Shown here in pieces: positions 16,006 through 22,452 of a stretch of 64,000 nt of DNA; the first letter of the stretch is position 1, and every line of letters starts with the position of its first letter. The stretch is from Tsukamurella sp. TY48 (GTDB lineage: Bacteria; Actinomycetota; Actinomycetes; Mycobacteriales; Mycobacteriaceae). The translations under genes were made by a program, and so were the position numbers. The stretch is taken from assembly GCF_019656655.1 (NCBI RefSeq), contig NZ_BPMV01000001.1:1302001-1366000 (forward strand), given 5' to 3'. Below the pieces are notes generated by a model. The model saw only the letters and a program-made list of their open reading frames with translations, ran no database searches and was not told the origin of the DNA.

Positions 16006-16469
16006 GAGCACTTCTTCCACTTGTCGTCCTCGCGGACGAACTTCGCCTGCTCGGTCTTCTCCGGAATCTTGCTGTACTTGATCACCAGATCGGCCGTGGC
16101 GTTATCGCCGTTGACCTGCACGTTCTTGATCCCGTTCTCGTCCAGGACGGCGTCGCCCTCACGCTCGACGGCGGCCTTACGGGCGTCGGCGAAGCCGGCC
16201 TCCTGCGGGAAATCGGCCGCGGCTCGATCCTTGGCGCAGGTATTGGCGACGAGGTCGGCGTAGCGGCCGTGGTTGAGGGCGCCGTAGTACTGCCCGACGG
16301 TCTGGGCGATCTGCCCGGAATCGGGGACCCGCTGCTCGGAGGGGCGGACGATGTTCCAGCTCAGGATGCCACCGATGGCGATCACCGCGATGATCAGCGC
16401 GATCAGGAAGGGTTTGGCGGTGGTGCCCCGCTCATCGGCCTGGTCGGGGGTGTCCTTGTCTGCGGTCAC
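16002..16469 (-). CDS. single-pass membrane protein with small extracytoplasmic domain
   Basis: A 155-residue protein: a charged N-terminus, one membrane helix (PFLIALIIAVIAIGGILSW, residues 20-38) and an outer domain with the pattern QIAQTVGQYYGALNHGRYADLVANTC ... FVREDDKWKKCS (quoted in parts) that resembles lumazine-binding-like/DUF4878 folds (cystatin-like alpha+beta). Two cysteines (about 75 and 154) could form a disulfide. The same fold type ends the larger membrane protein near 38-39 kb. It opens the rhodanese operon. Function unknown. Confidence 0.7.
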   Translation of the reverse strand: MTADKDTPDQADERGTTAKPFLIALIIAVIAIGGILSWNIVRPSEQRVPDSGQIAQTVGQYYGALNHGRYADLVANTCAKDRAAADFPQEAGFADARKAAVEREGDAVLDENGIKNVQVNGDNATADLVIKYSKIPEKTEQAKFVREDDKWKKCS

Positions 16470-16491
16470 GGAAGCCTCTACCCTCTGCTAC

Positions 16492-16505
16492 TAGAACACG
16501 TTCCA
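16492..16505. promoter_or_regulatory. KstR-like operator between membrane-protein/rhodanese unit and fprA
   Basis: TAGAACACGTTCCA matches the TnnAACnnGTTnnA consensus of KstR, the TetR repressor of the cholesterol-catabolism regulon in mycobacteria and rhodococci. With flanks it is an 18-bp palindrome with one mismatch (ACTAGAAC/GTTCCAGT). It lies 23 bp upstream of the membrane-protein start and about 112 bp upstream of fprA. Confidence 0.65.
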
Positions 16506-16616
16506 GTGGCCCGACCGGGGTGGGATGTGCCACCCGAACTAGGAACGGCCTATTAGTCCGCACTAACCTAGTGGGGACAGGACCACTGGTTTGCAGACAA
16601 AGGTAGCCGACTCTCT

Positions 16617-18005
16617 ATGACCGAACAGAACCGCCCGCTGCGGGTAGCGATCGTGGGTGCTGGCCCCGCCGGCATCTACGCGGCCGACGCACTCATGAAG
16701 TCCGACGAGGCCAAGGACCCCGGCGTCAGCATCGACCTCTTCGAGAAGATGCCCGCCCCGTTCGGCCTGATCCGCTACGGCGTCGCCCCCGATCACCCGC
16801 GCATCAAGGGCATCATCACCGCCCTGCACAAGGTGCTCGACAAGCCGCAGGTGCGCCTGCTCGGCAACCTCGACTTCGGCAAGGACTTCTCCCTCGCCGA
16901 GGTGCGCAAGCACTACGACGCGGTGATCTTCTCCACCGGTGCCGTGGCCGACCGCAACCTCGACATCCCCGGCATCGACCTGGACGGCAGCTACGGCGCC
17001 GCCGAGTTCGTGGCCTGGTACGACGGCCACCCGGACTTCGCGCGTGAGTGGCCGCTGGAGGCCGAGAAGGTCGCCGTCCTCGGCGTCGGCAACGTGGGCC
17101 TCGACGTGGCCCGCGTGCTGGCCAAGACGGCCGACGAGCTGCTGCCGACCGAGATCCCGCCGAACGTCTACGAGGGCCTCAAGGTCAACAAGGCCAAGGA
17201 GGTGCACGTCTTCGGTCGCCGCGGTCCGGCGCAGGTGAAGTTCACCCCGCTCGAGCTCAAGGAGCTCGATCACTCGCAGACCATCGAGGTGGTCGTGAGC
17301 CCCGAGGACATCGAGTACGACGAGGGCTCGGCGAAGGCCCGCCGCGAGTCGAAGATCACCGATCAGGTGGCCGTGATCCTCGAGAACTACGCGATCCGCG
17401 AGCCCAACAACCGCCCGCACAAGCTGTTCATCCACCTCTTCGAGTCGCCGGTCGAGATCCTCGGCGAGGACGGCAAGGTCACCGGCCTGCGCACCGAGCG
17501 CACCGAGCTGGACGGCACGGGCAACGTCAAGGGCACCGGCAAGTTCACCGACTGGGAGCTGGGCGCCGTGTACCGCGCGGTGGGTTACCTCTCGAACGAC
17601 CTGCCGGAGATTCCCTTCGACGATCAGGCCGGCGTGATCCCGAACGAGGCCGGCCGCGTCATCGACGCAGGTCAGCACATTCCCGGCGTGTACACCACCG
17701 GCTGGATCAAGCGCGGTCCCGTGGGCCTGATCGGCCACACCAAGGGCGACGCCAACGAGACCATCGCCTGCCTGCTGGAGGACTTCCACGCCGGCAAGCT
17801 GAACCAGCCCGCCGACCCCTCGCTGGAGGGCGTCACCGACTGGCTCGACGAGCACGAGACGCCGTACACCACCTGGGACGGCTGGTACCGCCTCGATGAG
17901 CACGAGCGCAGCCTGGGCGAGGCCGAGGGCCGCGAGCGCGTGAAGGTCGTCGAGCGCGACGACATGCTCGCCGCTTCGGAGCCGAGCAAGGTCCAGCCGA
18001 GCTAG
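16617..18005 (+). CDS. fprA: NADPH-ferredoxin reductase FprA
   Basis: A 462-residue adrenodoxin-reductase-type flavoenzyme that passes electrons from NADPH to ferredoxins, which in turn feed cytochromes P450 and Rieske oxygenases. FAD site: VAIVGAGPAGIYAADAL; NADP site: VAVLGVGNVGLDVARVL; the C-terminal GWIKRGPVGLIGHTKGDA closes over FAD. EKMPAPFGLIRYGVAPDHP is diagnostic. Length matches FprA. A KstR-like operator upstream suggests regulation with sterol catabolism, where P450 and KshA-type enzymes need reduced ferredoxin. A clear terminator follows. Confidence 0.95.
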   Translation: MTEQNRPLRVAIVGAGPAGIYAADALMKSDEAKDPGVSIDLFEKMPAPFGLIRYGVAPDHPRIKGIITALHKVLDKPQVRLLGNLDFGKDFSLAEVRKHYDAVIFSTGAVADRNLDIPGIDLDGSYGAAEFVAWYDGHPDFAREWPLEAEKVAVLGVGNVGLDVARVLAKTADELLPTEIPPNVYEGLKVNKAKEVHVFGRRGPAQVKFTPLELKELDHSQTIEVVVSPEDIEYDEGSAKARRESKITDQVAVILENYAIREPNNRPHKLFIHLFESPVEILGEDGKVTGLRTERTELDGTGNVKGTGKFTDWELGAVYRAVGYLSNDLPEIPFDDQAGVIPNEAGRVIDAGQHIPGVYTTGWIKRGPVGLIGHTKGDANETIACLLEDFHAGKLNQPADPSLEGVTDWLDEHETPYTTWDGWYRLDEHERSLGEAEGRERVKVVERDDMLAASEPSKVQPS

Positions 18006-18025
18006 TCTCCGACCTCACGACGACG

Positions 18026-18063
18026 GTGCCGCCGTCCCGATCATTCGGGGCGGCGGCACTTTT
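18026..18063 (+). terminator. intrinsic terminator of fprA
   Basis: GTGCCGCCG and CGGCGGCAC pair, with further inner pairing of CCCGA/TCGGGG, followed by TTTT. It lies 20 bp after the fprA stop. Confidence 0.85.
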
Positions 18064-18096
18064 CGCTCACGATGATTCTAATTCAGACCCGCTGGC

Positions 18097-18477
18097 TCAC
18101 TGCCATGTGAAACCGAAGGGCCCGTGCGTGCACGTGAGGAGGCCGCCGACTCCGACCTTCTGCGCGCCCACGACGGTGCACTTCTGCCCCTCGCGGGGAA
18201 CACCGCTCGCCCTCGGCTCCCACTTGCCCGCGGCGCTGCACCGCAGGCGCGGCGCGGTCTCGCCGAAGGAGCAGGACTTGCCCTCGCGCGGCGGCGAGTA
18301 GTCGGGCTTCCACTGCCCGGATCGGCACTCGTAGCCGGGCTTGGTCTCGAACATGCGGCATTCATCGGTGCCGTACGGGCTGCGCACCGGATCGGCCGAG
18401 GCCGCGACCGGGCTCATCGCCAGCGCGGCCAGCGCCGCTCCCACCAGTCCGGACATGCGCAGAGTTCGCGATGCCAT
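18097..18477 (-). CDS. small secreted cysteine-containing protein
   Basis: A 126-residue exported protein. From the ATG with GGGGAGGGG upstream, residues 1-29 form a Sec signal peptide ending ASA. The mature part of about 97 residues carries six cysteines, which could make three disulfides, and two similar stretches (REGKSCSFGETAPRLRC and REGQKCTVVGAQ...LLTC) hinting at an internal duplication with Trp/Pro-rich turns (GKWEPR, SGQWKPD). It ends GPFGFTWQ. I know no family for it. It sits downstream of the secreted serine protease on the same strand, separated from it by a terminator. Confidence 0.7.
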   Translation of the reverse strand: MASRTLRMSGLVGAALAALAMSPVAASADPVRSPYGTDECRMFETKPGYECRSGQWKPDYSPPREGKSCSFGETAPRLRCSAAGKWEPRASGVPREGQKCTVVGAQKVGVGGLLTCTHGPFGFTWQ

Positions 18478-18550
18478 GGGTCCCCTCCCCTTGTTTCGAA
18501 TGTCACAACAATAAGGGATGTCGCCGGGCCCCGGGGCCGTCTCCCACCGA

Positions 18551-18597
18551 CGAAAGAACACCGGCGCGGGCCGCGATGTCGCGGTCCGCGCCGGTGT
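18551..18597 (-). terminator. intrinsic terminator of the serine protease gene
   Basis: A near-perfect 19-bp stem (ACACCGGCGCGG...CCGCGCCGGTGT) with a 2-nt loop is followed on the minus strand by TTCTTTCG. It lies between the protease stop and the small secreted protein gene. Confidence 0.75.
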
Positions 18598-18622
18598 CGT
18601 CGTTCGGCGTCGAGGAGCCTGG

Positions 18623-19468
18623 TCAGAAGGCGCCGACGGGCACCGTTGCGTCGACGGTGATCACCTCGCGCACCTCCGGCGAGGAGACGAGCTGAGGCGC
18701 GGGGGCTCCGGCGGTCACCAGACGGAGGCCACCGCCCTGGGCCAGGGCGTCGCGAAGGCTCCAGTAGAAGGTCATCCGGGGAACGTCGCGCGGGGCTTCC
18801 TTCGCGGTACCGCCGCTGACGAGCCCGAGCGCGGCACCGTCGGACAGGCGCACCAGCGGGCCGCCACTGTCGCCGGGCGCACCGTCGATATCGGTGCGGA
18901 TCTGCGTGGGCGACACGCCCTTCACCACGCCGCAGCGCCAGCCCGAGGTCACGCCCTGCTGGCACACGCGATCACCCACGCAGGCATCGCCGACGCGCGT
19001 CGGCCGCACCGGGCCGCGATTGGCGGTGCTCTTGGTCTGCGGAGCGAGGTCGATGACCGCCCAGTCGGGAGCACCGAGGTCCTCGGGGAGGACGTATCCC
19101 TCGGGGTTCTTCCGTGCCGGCGGGTTCGACGACTGCGCGACGGTGCCGACTCGCACCAGGGCATCGGGGCGGCCCGGAACCGGCGCACCGACCGCCTGGC
19201 CCCGCTTACCGCAGTGCCCCGCGGTCAACCCCACGCGGCGCCCGTCCGGGCGCTCGGCGATGAAACCCAGGGTGCACGTCGACGCGAGTACCCGGCCGTC
19301 CGCGCTGCGCTCCTGCACGACGCCGATCTCCGATCCCGGCCCCACCACCGGTGCCGCGACCCGCACCGGGCCGGGAGCGGGTGCCGCCATCGCCGACGGT
19401 GCCGCAACACCGCCGACCATCGCTGCCACTGCCACCGACGTGGCGATTACGCGCCCAACCCGAACCAT
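18623..19468 (-). CDS. secreted trypsin-like serine protease (S1 family)
   Basis: A 281-residue exported chymotrypsin-fold protease. From MVRVGRV (GGAGG upstream) there is a signal peptide ending near AMAAPAP. The catalytic triad is visible: His in LTAGHCG, Asp in APDWAVIDL and Ser in PGDSGGPLV. Cysteines at STC, GHC, DACVG, VCQQ and WRCG can form disulfides. No transmembrane or PDZ domain follows, so it is not HtrA-like. Actinobacterial S1 proteases of this size act outside the cell on proteins or wall-associated substrates. Direct repeats GTGAC-N6-GTCAC lie upstream (see separate entry). Confidence 0.88.
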   Translation of the reverse strand: MVRVGRVIATSVAVAAMVGGVAAPSAMAAPAPGPVRVAAPVVGPGSEIGVVQERSADGRVLASTCTLGFIAERPDGRRVGLTAGHCGKRGQAVGAPVPGRPDALVRVGTVAQSSNPPARKNPEGYVLPEDLGAPDWAVIDLAPQTKSTANRGPVRPTRVGDACVGDRVCQQGVTSGWRCGVVKGVSPTQIRTDIDGAPGDSGGPLVRLSDGAALGLVSGGTAKEAPRDVPRMTFYWSLRDALAQGGGLRLVTAGAPAPQLVSSPEVREVITVDATVPVGAF

Positions 19469-19528
19469 TCCGACCCCATCCTCCAAATTGTTAATTGCCA
19501 GCAACAAACCTAGGTGGCGACCTCCGTC

Positions 19529-19568
19529 CGCGACAAGTCGCGACGCGCCATTGTGACGTTACCGTCAC
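19529..19568. promoter_or_regulatory. inverted and GTNAC repeats upstream of the protease
   Basis: CGCGAC-AA-GTCGCG (19529-19542) and GTGACGTTACCGTCAC (19553-19568) lie in the 149-bp gap upstream of the protease. The second contains GTGAC and GTCAC 11 bp apart, compatible with a tandem response-regulator site such as MtrA, or can be read as an imperfect palindrome. Confidence 0.35.
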
Positions 19569-19617
19569 TATTTGCATGAGCATTCGGCCTCGCTCACCGG
19601 CGTGAACGGTTAGTCGC

Positions 19618-19935
19618 TCACGGCGCGTCCGCGCTAGCCCAATCCCACACCGGCCACAGCGACCGGCCGAGCGCGGCACCGCGAGGGCTCAGCTCGTACT
19701 GCTTATCGGCGAGCTTGAGGGCGATCCCCTTCTCGACCAGCAGGGCCAGGCGTGCGGCCAGCACACTGGAACTGCAATTGCCCATGCGCCTGCGCAATTC
19801 GAGGAATCCGAGCGCGCCGGGTTCGAGCTCCCAGACGATCCTCAGCACCCAGCGCTGCCCCAAGAGCTCCATCGCAGCGAGCACGTCGGGATCGGATTCC
19901 TCCCGCCGTTGCGGCACCACATCGCGAACTGACAC
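19618..19935 (-). CDS. HxlR-family transcriptional regulator
   Basis: A 105-residue winged-helix protein. The HxlR hallmark appears as DVLAAMELLGQRWVLRIVWEL, then FLELRRRMGNCSSSVLAARLALL for the recognition helix region, and YELSPRGAALG for the wing and strand. It has a Cys in the recognition region (NCSSS), of interest because many HxlR proteins sense aldehydes or oxidants through cysteine. It is divergent from an SDR gene, with two inverted repeats between, so it probably controls that gene and itself. Confidence 0.85.
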   Translation of the reverse strand: MSVRDVVPQRREESDPDVLAAMELLGQRWVLRIVWELEPGALGFLELRRRMGNCSSSVLAARLALLVEKGIALKLADKQYELSPRGAALGRSLWPVWDWASADAP

Positions 19936-19950
19936 CTCCCGAGCCTACTT

Positions 19951-19998
19951 GCGCTTCTGAATTCGAAGCGCCATGCTATCGACAGTTCTTTTTTAGAA
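19951..19998. promoter_or_regulatory. two inverted repeats between HxlR regulator and SDR
   Basis: GCGCTTC-N7-GAAGCGC (19951-19971) and TTCT-N5-AGAA (19986-19998) share a TTC...GAA core. They occupy the 78-bp divergent gap and are good candidates for HxlR operators. Confidence 0.55.
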
Positions 19999-20013
19999 GC
20001 ATGGAGGTATCCG

Positions 20014-20760
20014 ATGGCAGCCAAGGTGGTCGTGGTGACCGGAGCATCCCGTGGCGTAGGCGCTGAGACGGCCGTCGCCCTCGGCACGCGCGGCTACGAC
20101 GTGATGGTCAACTACCGCGAGAAGGTCAAGCGCGCCGAGAAGGTGTGCGAGCTGGTCGCCGAGGCCGGCGGGCGAGCACTCGCGGTGGGTGCCGATGCCA
20201 CCGCACCAGACGGGCCCACCCGGCTGGTCGACGCCACGATCGCCGAGTTCGGGCGTCTGGACGCGATGGTCCTCAACGCCTCGGGCGGCCTCGAGATAGG
20301 TGCGCAGGACGACTACGCAATGCGCCTGAACCGCGATGCCCAGGTGGCACTCGCCCGCGCCGCTGTCACCCGCATGCGCCCCGGCGGACGGATCGTCTTC
20401 GTGACCAGCCATCAGGCGCACTTCTCCGAATCACACCTCCCTCCAAAGGAGTACCAAGAGATCGCGGCGAGCAAACTCGCGGGCGAGCGAGCCCTGCGCG
20501 CACTGATCCCCGAGTTCGACGCAGCCGGTATCGCGCTGCACGTGGTCTCCGGCGACATGATCGACGGGACGATCATCGTGCGATTGCTGGAACGCCGAAA
20601 TCCCGCCGCCGTCGACGAACGCCGGGCACACGGCCCACTGCCCACCGTCACCGAGTTCGCGGCGGCCATCGCCGGCGCGGTCGAGAGCACCGCACCGTCG
20701 GGGCACACCACATACCTCGGCGGCGCAGACCTGGTCGACTACTCCGACCGAAAGAGTTAG
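20014..20760 (+). CDS. short-chain dehydrogenase/reductase
   Basis: A 248-residue Rossmann-fold SDR with the cofactor motif TGASRGVGAETA and structural NASG (LNASGGLE). The catalytic region departs from the classical Ser-Tyr-x3-Lys: it reads FVTSHQAHF then EYQEIAASKLAGE, so Lys is seven residues after Tyr. This could be a subgroup with altered active-site geometry or an unusual substrate. GGAGG precedes the ATG. It is divergent from an HxlR regulator, which fits an inducible detoxifying reductase. Its stop codon lies inside the IdeR-like box of the next gene. Confidence 0.85.
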   Translation: MAAKVVVVTGASRGVGAETAVALGTRGYDVMVNYREKVKRAEKVCELVAEAGGRALAVGADATAPDGPTRLVDATIAEFGRLDAMVLNASGGLEIGAQDDYAMRLNRDAQVALARAAVTRMRPGGRIVFVTSHQAHFSESHLPPKEYQEIAASKLAGERALRALIPEFDAAGIALHVVSGDMIDGTIIVRLLERRNPAAVDERRAHGPLPTVTEFAAAIAGAVESTAPSGHTTYLGGADLVDYSDRKS

Positions 20761-20775
20761 GGTAGGCTCAGCTGC
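20757..20775 (+). promoter_or_regulatory. IdeR/DtxR-type iron box overlapping leaderless -10
   Basis: TTAGGGTAGGCTCAGCTGC matches 14 of 19 positions of the iron-box consensus TTAGGTTAGGCTAACCTAA, with a strong left half. TAGGCT inside it (20763-20768) is a good -10 ending 8 nt before the ATG of the siderophore-interacting protein. Iron-loaded regulator would therefore block the promoter directly. Confidence 0.65.
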
Positions 20776-21498
20776 ATGGGTAGAGGGGTGACCGGCCTGA
20801 TCCTCAAAGCGATGCGGGCCGACGACTACGTGTTCACCGTGCTCTCGACCGAGAAGGTCAACGAGCACTATCGGCGGATCCGTTTCGACGGCGGCGACTT
20901 CCTGACCGAGAACCCGTGGTTCCCGACCATGTGGGTGCGCCTTTGGATCCCGAAGAGCGGCGAGGCCACCACCGACGAGGACGACGGCACCCTCGTACAG
21001 CGCGGCTACACGATCATCGATCCGCAGGGCAGCGAGTTCACGATCGAGTTCGCGATCCACGACGGTCCCGCCCCGCGCTGGGCCGGTGACGCGGCGCCCG
21101 GCGACCGGATCGCCGCCACCATGATGGGGGCCGATCTGACGGTGCCGGAATCGCCGGCCCCGTCGGAGTTCGTGCTGGTGGGAGACGCCGCCTCGATACC
21201 GGCGATCAACTCGCTGCTCAGCACCGCGAAGGCGCCGTGCCGGGTGTTCCTCGAATACCAGCACGACGCCGAGCGCGAACTGCCGGTGCACACGGAGAAC
21301 GTGACCTGGGTGCCACGCGAGAGCCGCGGCGCCACCCTCGTCTCCACCGTCACGAAGGCATCGATCGCTGCGGACGCGTTCCTGTTCGTCGCAGCGGAGA
21401 CCAAGGCGACCCGGGAGATCACCAGGGCCGCCAAGAAGGACTTCGGCCTCCCCAAGGAGCGGATCAAGTCTCAGGCCTACTGGTTGCAGCGGGGCTGA
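20776..21498 (+). CDS. siderophore-interacting protein (ViuB-like FAD reductase)
   Basis: A 240-residue protein of the SIP/ViuB family, which releases iron from ferric siderophores by reduction using FAD. The FAD-binding entry RGYTIID replaces the more usual RxYTxR, and LTEN...MWVRLWIP, FVLVGDAASIPAINSLL and FLFVAAETKATREIT are typical; FAD-binding and SIP domains fill the chain. The ATG has no ribosome-binding site but sits at the expected start point of the promoter inside the iron box. Regulation by iron through IdeR is inferred from that box. Confidence 0.85.
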   Translation: MGRGVTGLILKAMRADDYVFTVLSTEKVNEHYRRIRFDGGDFLTENPWFPTMWVRLWIPKSGEATTDEDDGTLVQRGYTIIDPQGSEFTIEFAIHDGPAPRWAGDAAPGDRIAATMMGADLTVPESPAPSEFVLVGDAASIPAINSLLSTAKAPCRVFLEYQHDAERELPVHTENVTWVPRESRGATLVSTVTKASIAADAFLFVAAETKATREITRAAKKDFGLPKERIKSQAYWLQRG

Positions 21499-21508
21499 CC
21501 GAAACCGG

Positions 21509-21539
21509 TTGACACCGAACCCCACCCCGTCGTTACCCT
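21509..21539 (+). promoter_or_regulatory. promoter of the erm leader
   Basis: TTGACA (21509-21514) and TACCCT (21534-21539) with a 19-bp spacer. The -10 ends 8 nt before the leader-peptide ATG, so the leader peptide would be translated from a leaderless end. Confidence 0.55.
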
Positions 21540-21546
21540 GACGGGC

Positions 21547-21588
21547 ATGGGAGCCTCAGCAGCAGTTGTGGATCGCGGCCGCGCCTAG
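21547..21588 (+). CDS. erm leader peptide (13 aa)
   Basis: A 13-codon reading frame, MGASAAVVDRGRA then stop, lies directly at the predicted start of the erm transcript and about 100 nt before the methylase. Inducible erm genes commonly carry such short peptides, on which a macrolide-bound ribosome stalls. Its stop is one nucleotide from the first leader hairpin. Translation is inferred from position and not from similarity to a known peptide. Confidence 0.5.
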   Translation: MGASAAVVDRGRA

Positions 21589-21589
21589 C

Positions 21590-21680
21590 GCGGTGAAGCG
21601 TCCACACCGAATTCACTTCACCGCCTCAGCATTTCCGCTGGGCGGCGATCTGCGCTGCCCGGGTCACATCGAACCCGGAG
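21590..21680 (+). promoter_or_regulatory. erm attenuator: mutually exclusive hairpins
   Basis: Hairpin A pairs GCGGTGAAG (21590-21598) with CTTCACCGC (21616-21624). Hairpin B pairs CCGCCTCAGC (21621-21630) with GCTGGGCGG (21637-21645) and shares CCGC with A, so the two exclude each other. Hairpin C pairs CCGGGT (21659-21664) with ACCCGG (21673-21678), which overlaps the GGAG ribosome-binding site of erm. This resembles translational attenuators of inducible erm genes. Confidence 0.55.
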
Positions 21681-21687
21681 ATTCTCC

Positions 21688-22449
21688 ATGCCCACCCATC
21701 GTGGCGGCCGGCACGAGCACGGCCAGAACTTCCTCACCGATCGCCCCACCATCGCGGGCGTCGTCGACCTCGTCGCCGGGACCGACGGACCGATCCTCGA
21801 GATCGGCCCCGGCGCCGGCGCCCTGACGCTCCCCCTGGCCCGGCTGGGCCGCCCGCTCACCGCGGTCGAGATCGACGAGCGACACGTGCGGTCGCTCCAG
21901 CCAAAAGTCCCCGACGCCACAGTGGTTCACGGTGACTTCCTGCGATACCGCATCCCCGATCACCCCCTCGCGGTGGTCGGCAACCTCCCCTTCCACCTGA
22001 CCACGGCGATCCTGCGCACACTGCTGCACGCACCGCACTGGACCGATGCCGTACTCATCACCCAGTGGGAGGTCGCCCGCCGGCGCGCCGGAGTCGGTGG
22101 CACCACACTGATGACCGCGCAGTGGTCACCGTGGTACGAATTCCGGTTGATCCGAAGGATTCCCGCATCGTCGTTCACTCCCCGCCCCAGCGTGGACGCG
22201 GGCCTCCTCACGATCACGCGACGACCCTCGCCCCTGCTGCCCTGGCGGGATCGCAGTGCCTACGCCGGTTTCGCGCACGCCGTCTTCACCGGCCGGGGCC
22301 ACGGCCTCGCAGCCGTACTCGGCGGGGTGGCTCGGCACCGTCGTACCGAGGCTCGGCGCTGGGTGGCCGCCCAGAAGTTCCGCGGCACACCGCTTCCCCG
22401 CGATCTCGACGCCGACCAATGGGTCGACGCCTTCACGAGATTCGGCTGA
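21688..22449 (+). CDS. erm: 23S rRNA adenine N6-methyltransferase (Erm family)
   Basis: A 253-residue KsgA/Erm-type methylase that modifies A2058 of 23S rRNA and gives resistance to macrolides, lincosamides and streptogramin B. Motifs: HGQNFL at the N-terminus, SAM-binding LEIGPGAGALTLPLA, acidic TAVEIDERHV and catalytic NLPFHLTT (the N-[IL]-P-[YF] motif). SSFTPRPSVDAGLL is typical of the family. Proteins of this size resemble the intrinsic erm genes of mycobacteria, and the leader suggests inducibility. The gene converges with purT, 3 bp between stops. Confidence 0.92.
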   Translation: MPTHRGGRHEHGQNFLTDRPTIAGVVDLVAGTDGPILEIGPGAGALTLPLARLGRPLTAVEIDERHVRSLQPKVPDATVVHGDFLRYRIPDHPLAVVGNLPFHLTTAILRTLLHAPHWTDAVLITQWEVARRRAGVGGTTLMTAQWSPWYEFRLIRRIPASSFTPRPSVDAGLLTITRRPSPLLPWRDRSAYAGFAHAVFTGRGHGLAAVLGGVARHRRTEARRWVAAQKFRGTPLPRDLDADQWVDAFTRFG

Positions 22450-22452
22450 GGC

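Noticed and set aside
16561-16573. CACTA-ACC-TAGTG as second operator of fprA
   Set aside because: Arms of 5 bp around a -10-like TAACCT are too short to separate from chance in this composition.
19553-19568. Crp-type site upstream of the protease
   Set aside because: The spacing between TGTGA and TCAC is 8 bp instead of 6, so Crp is unlikely.
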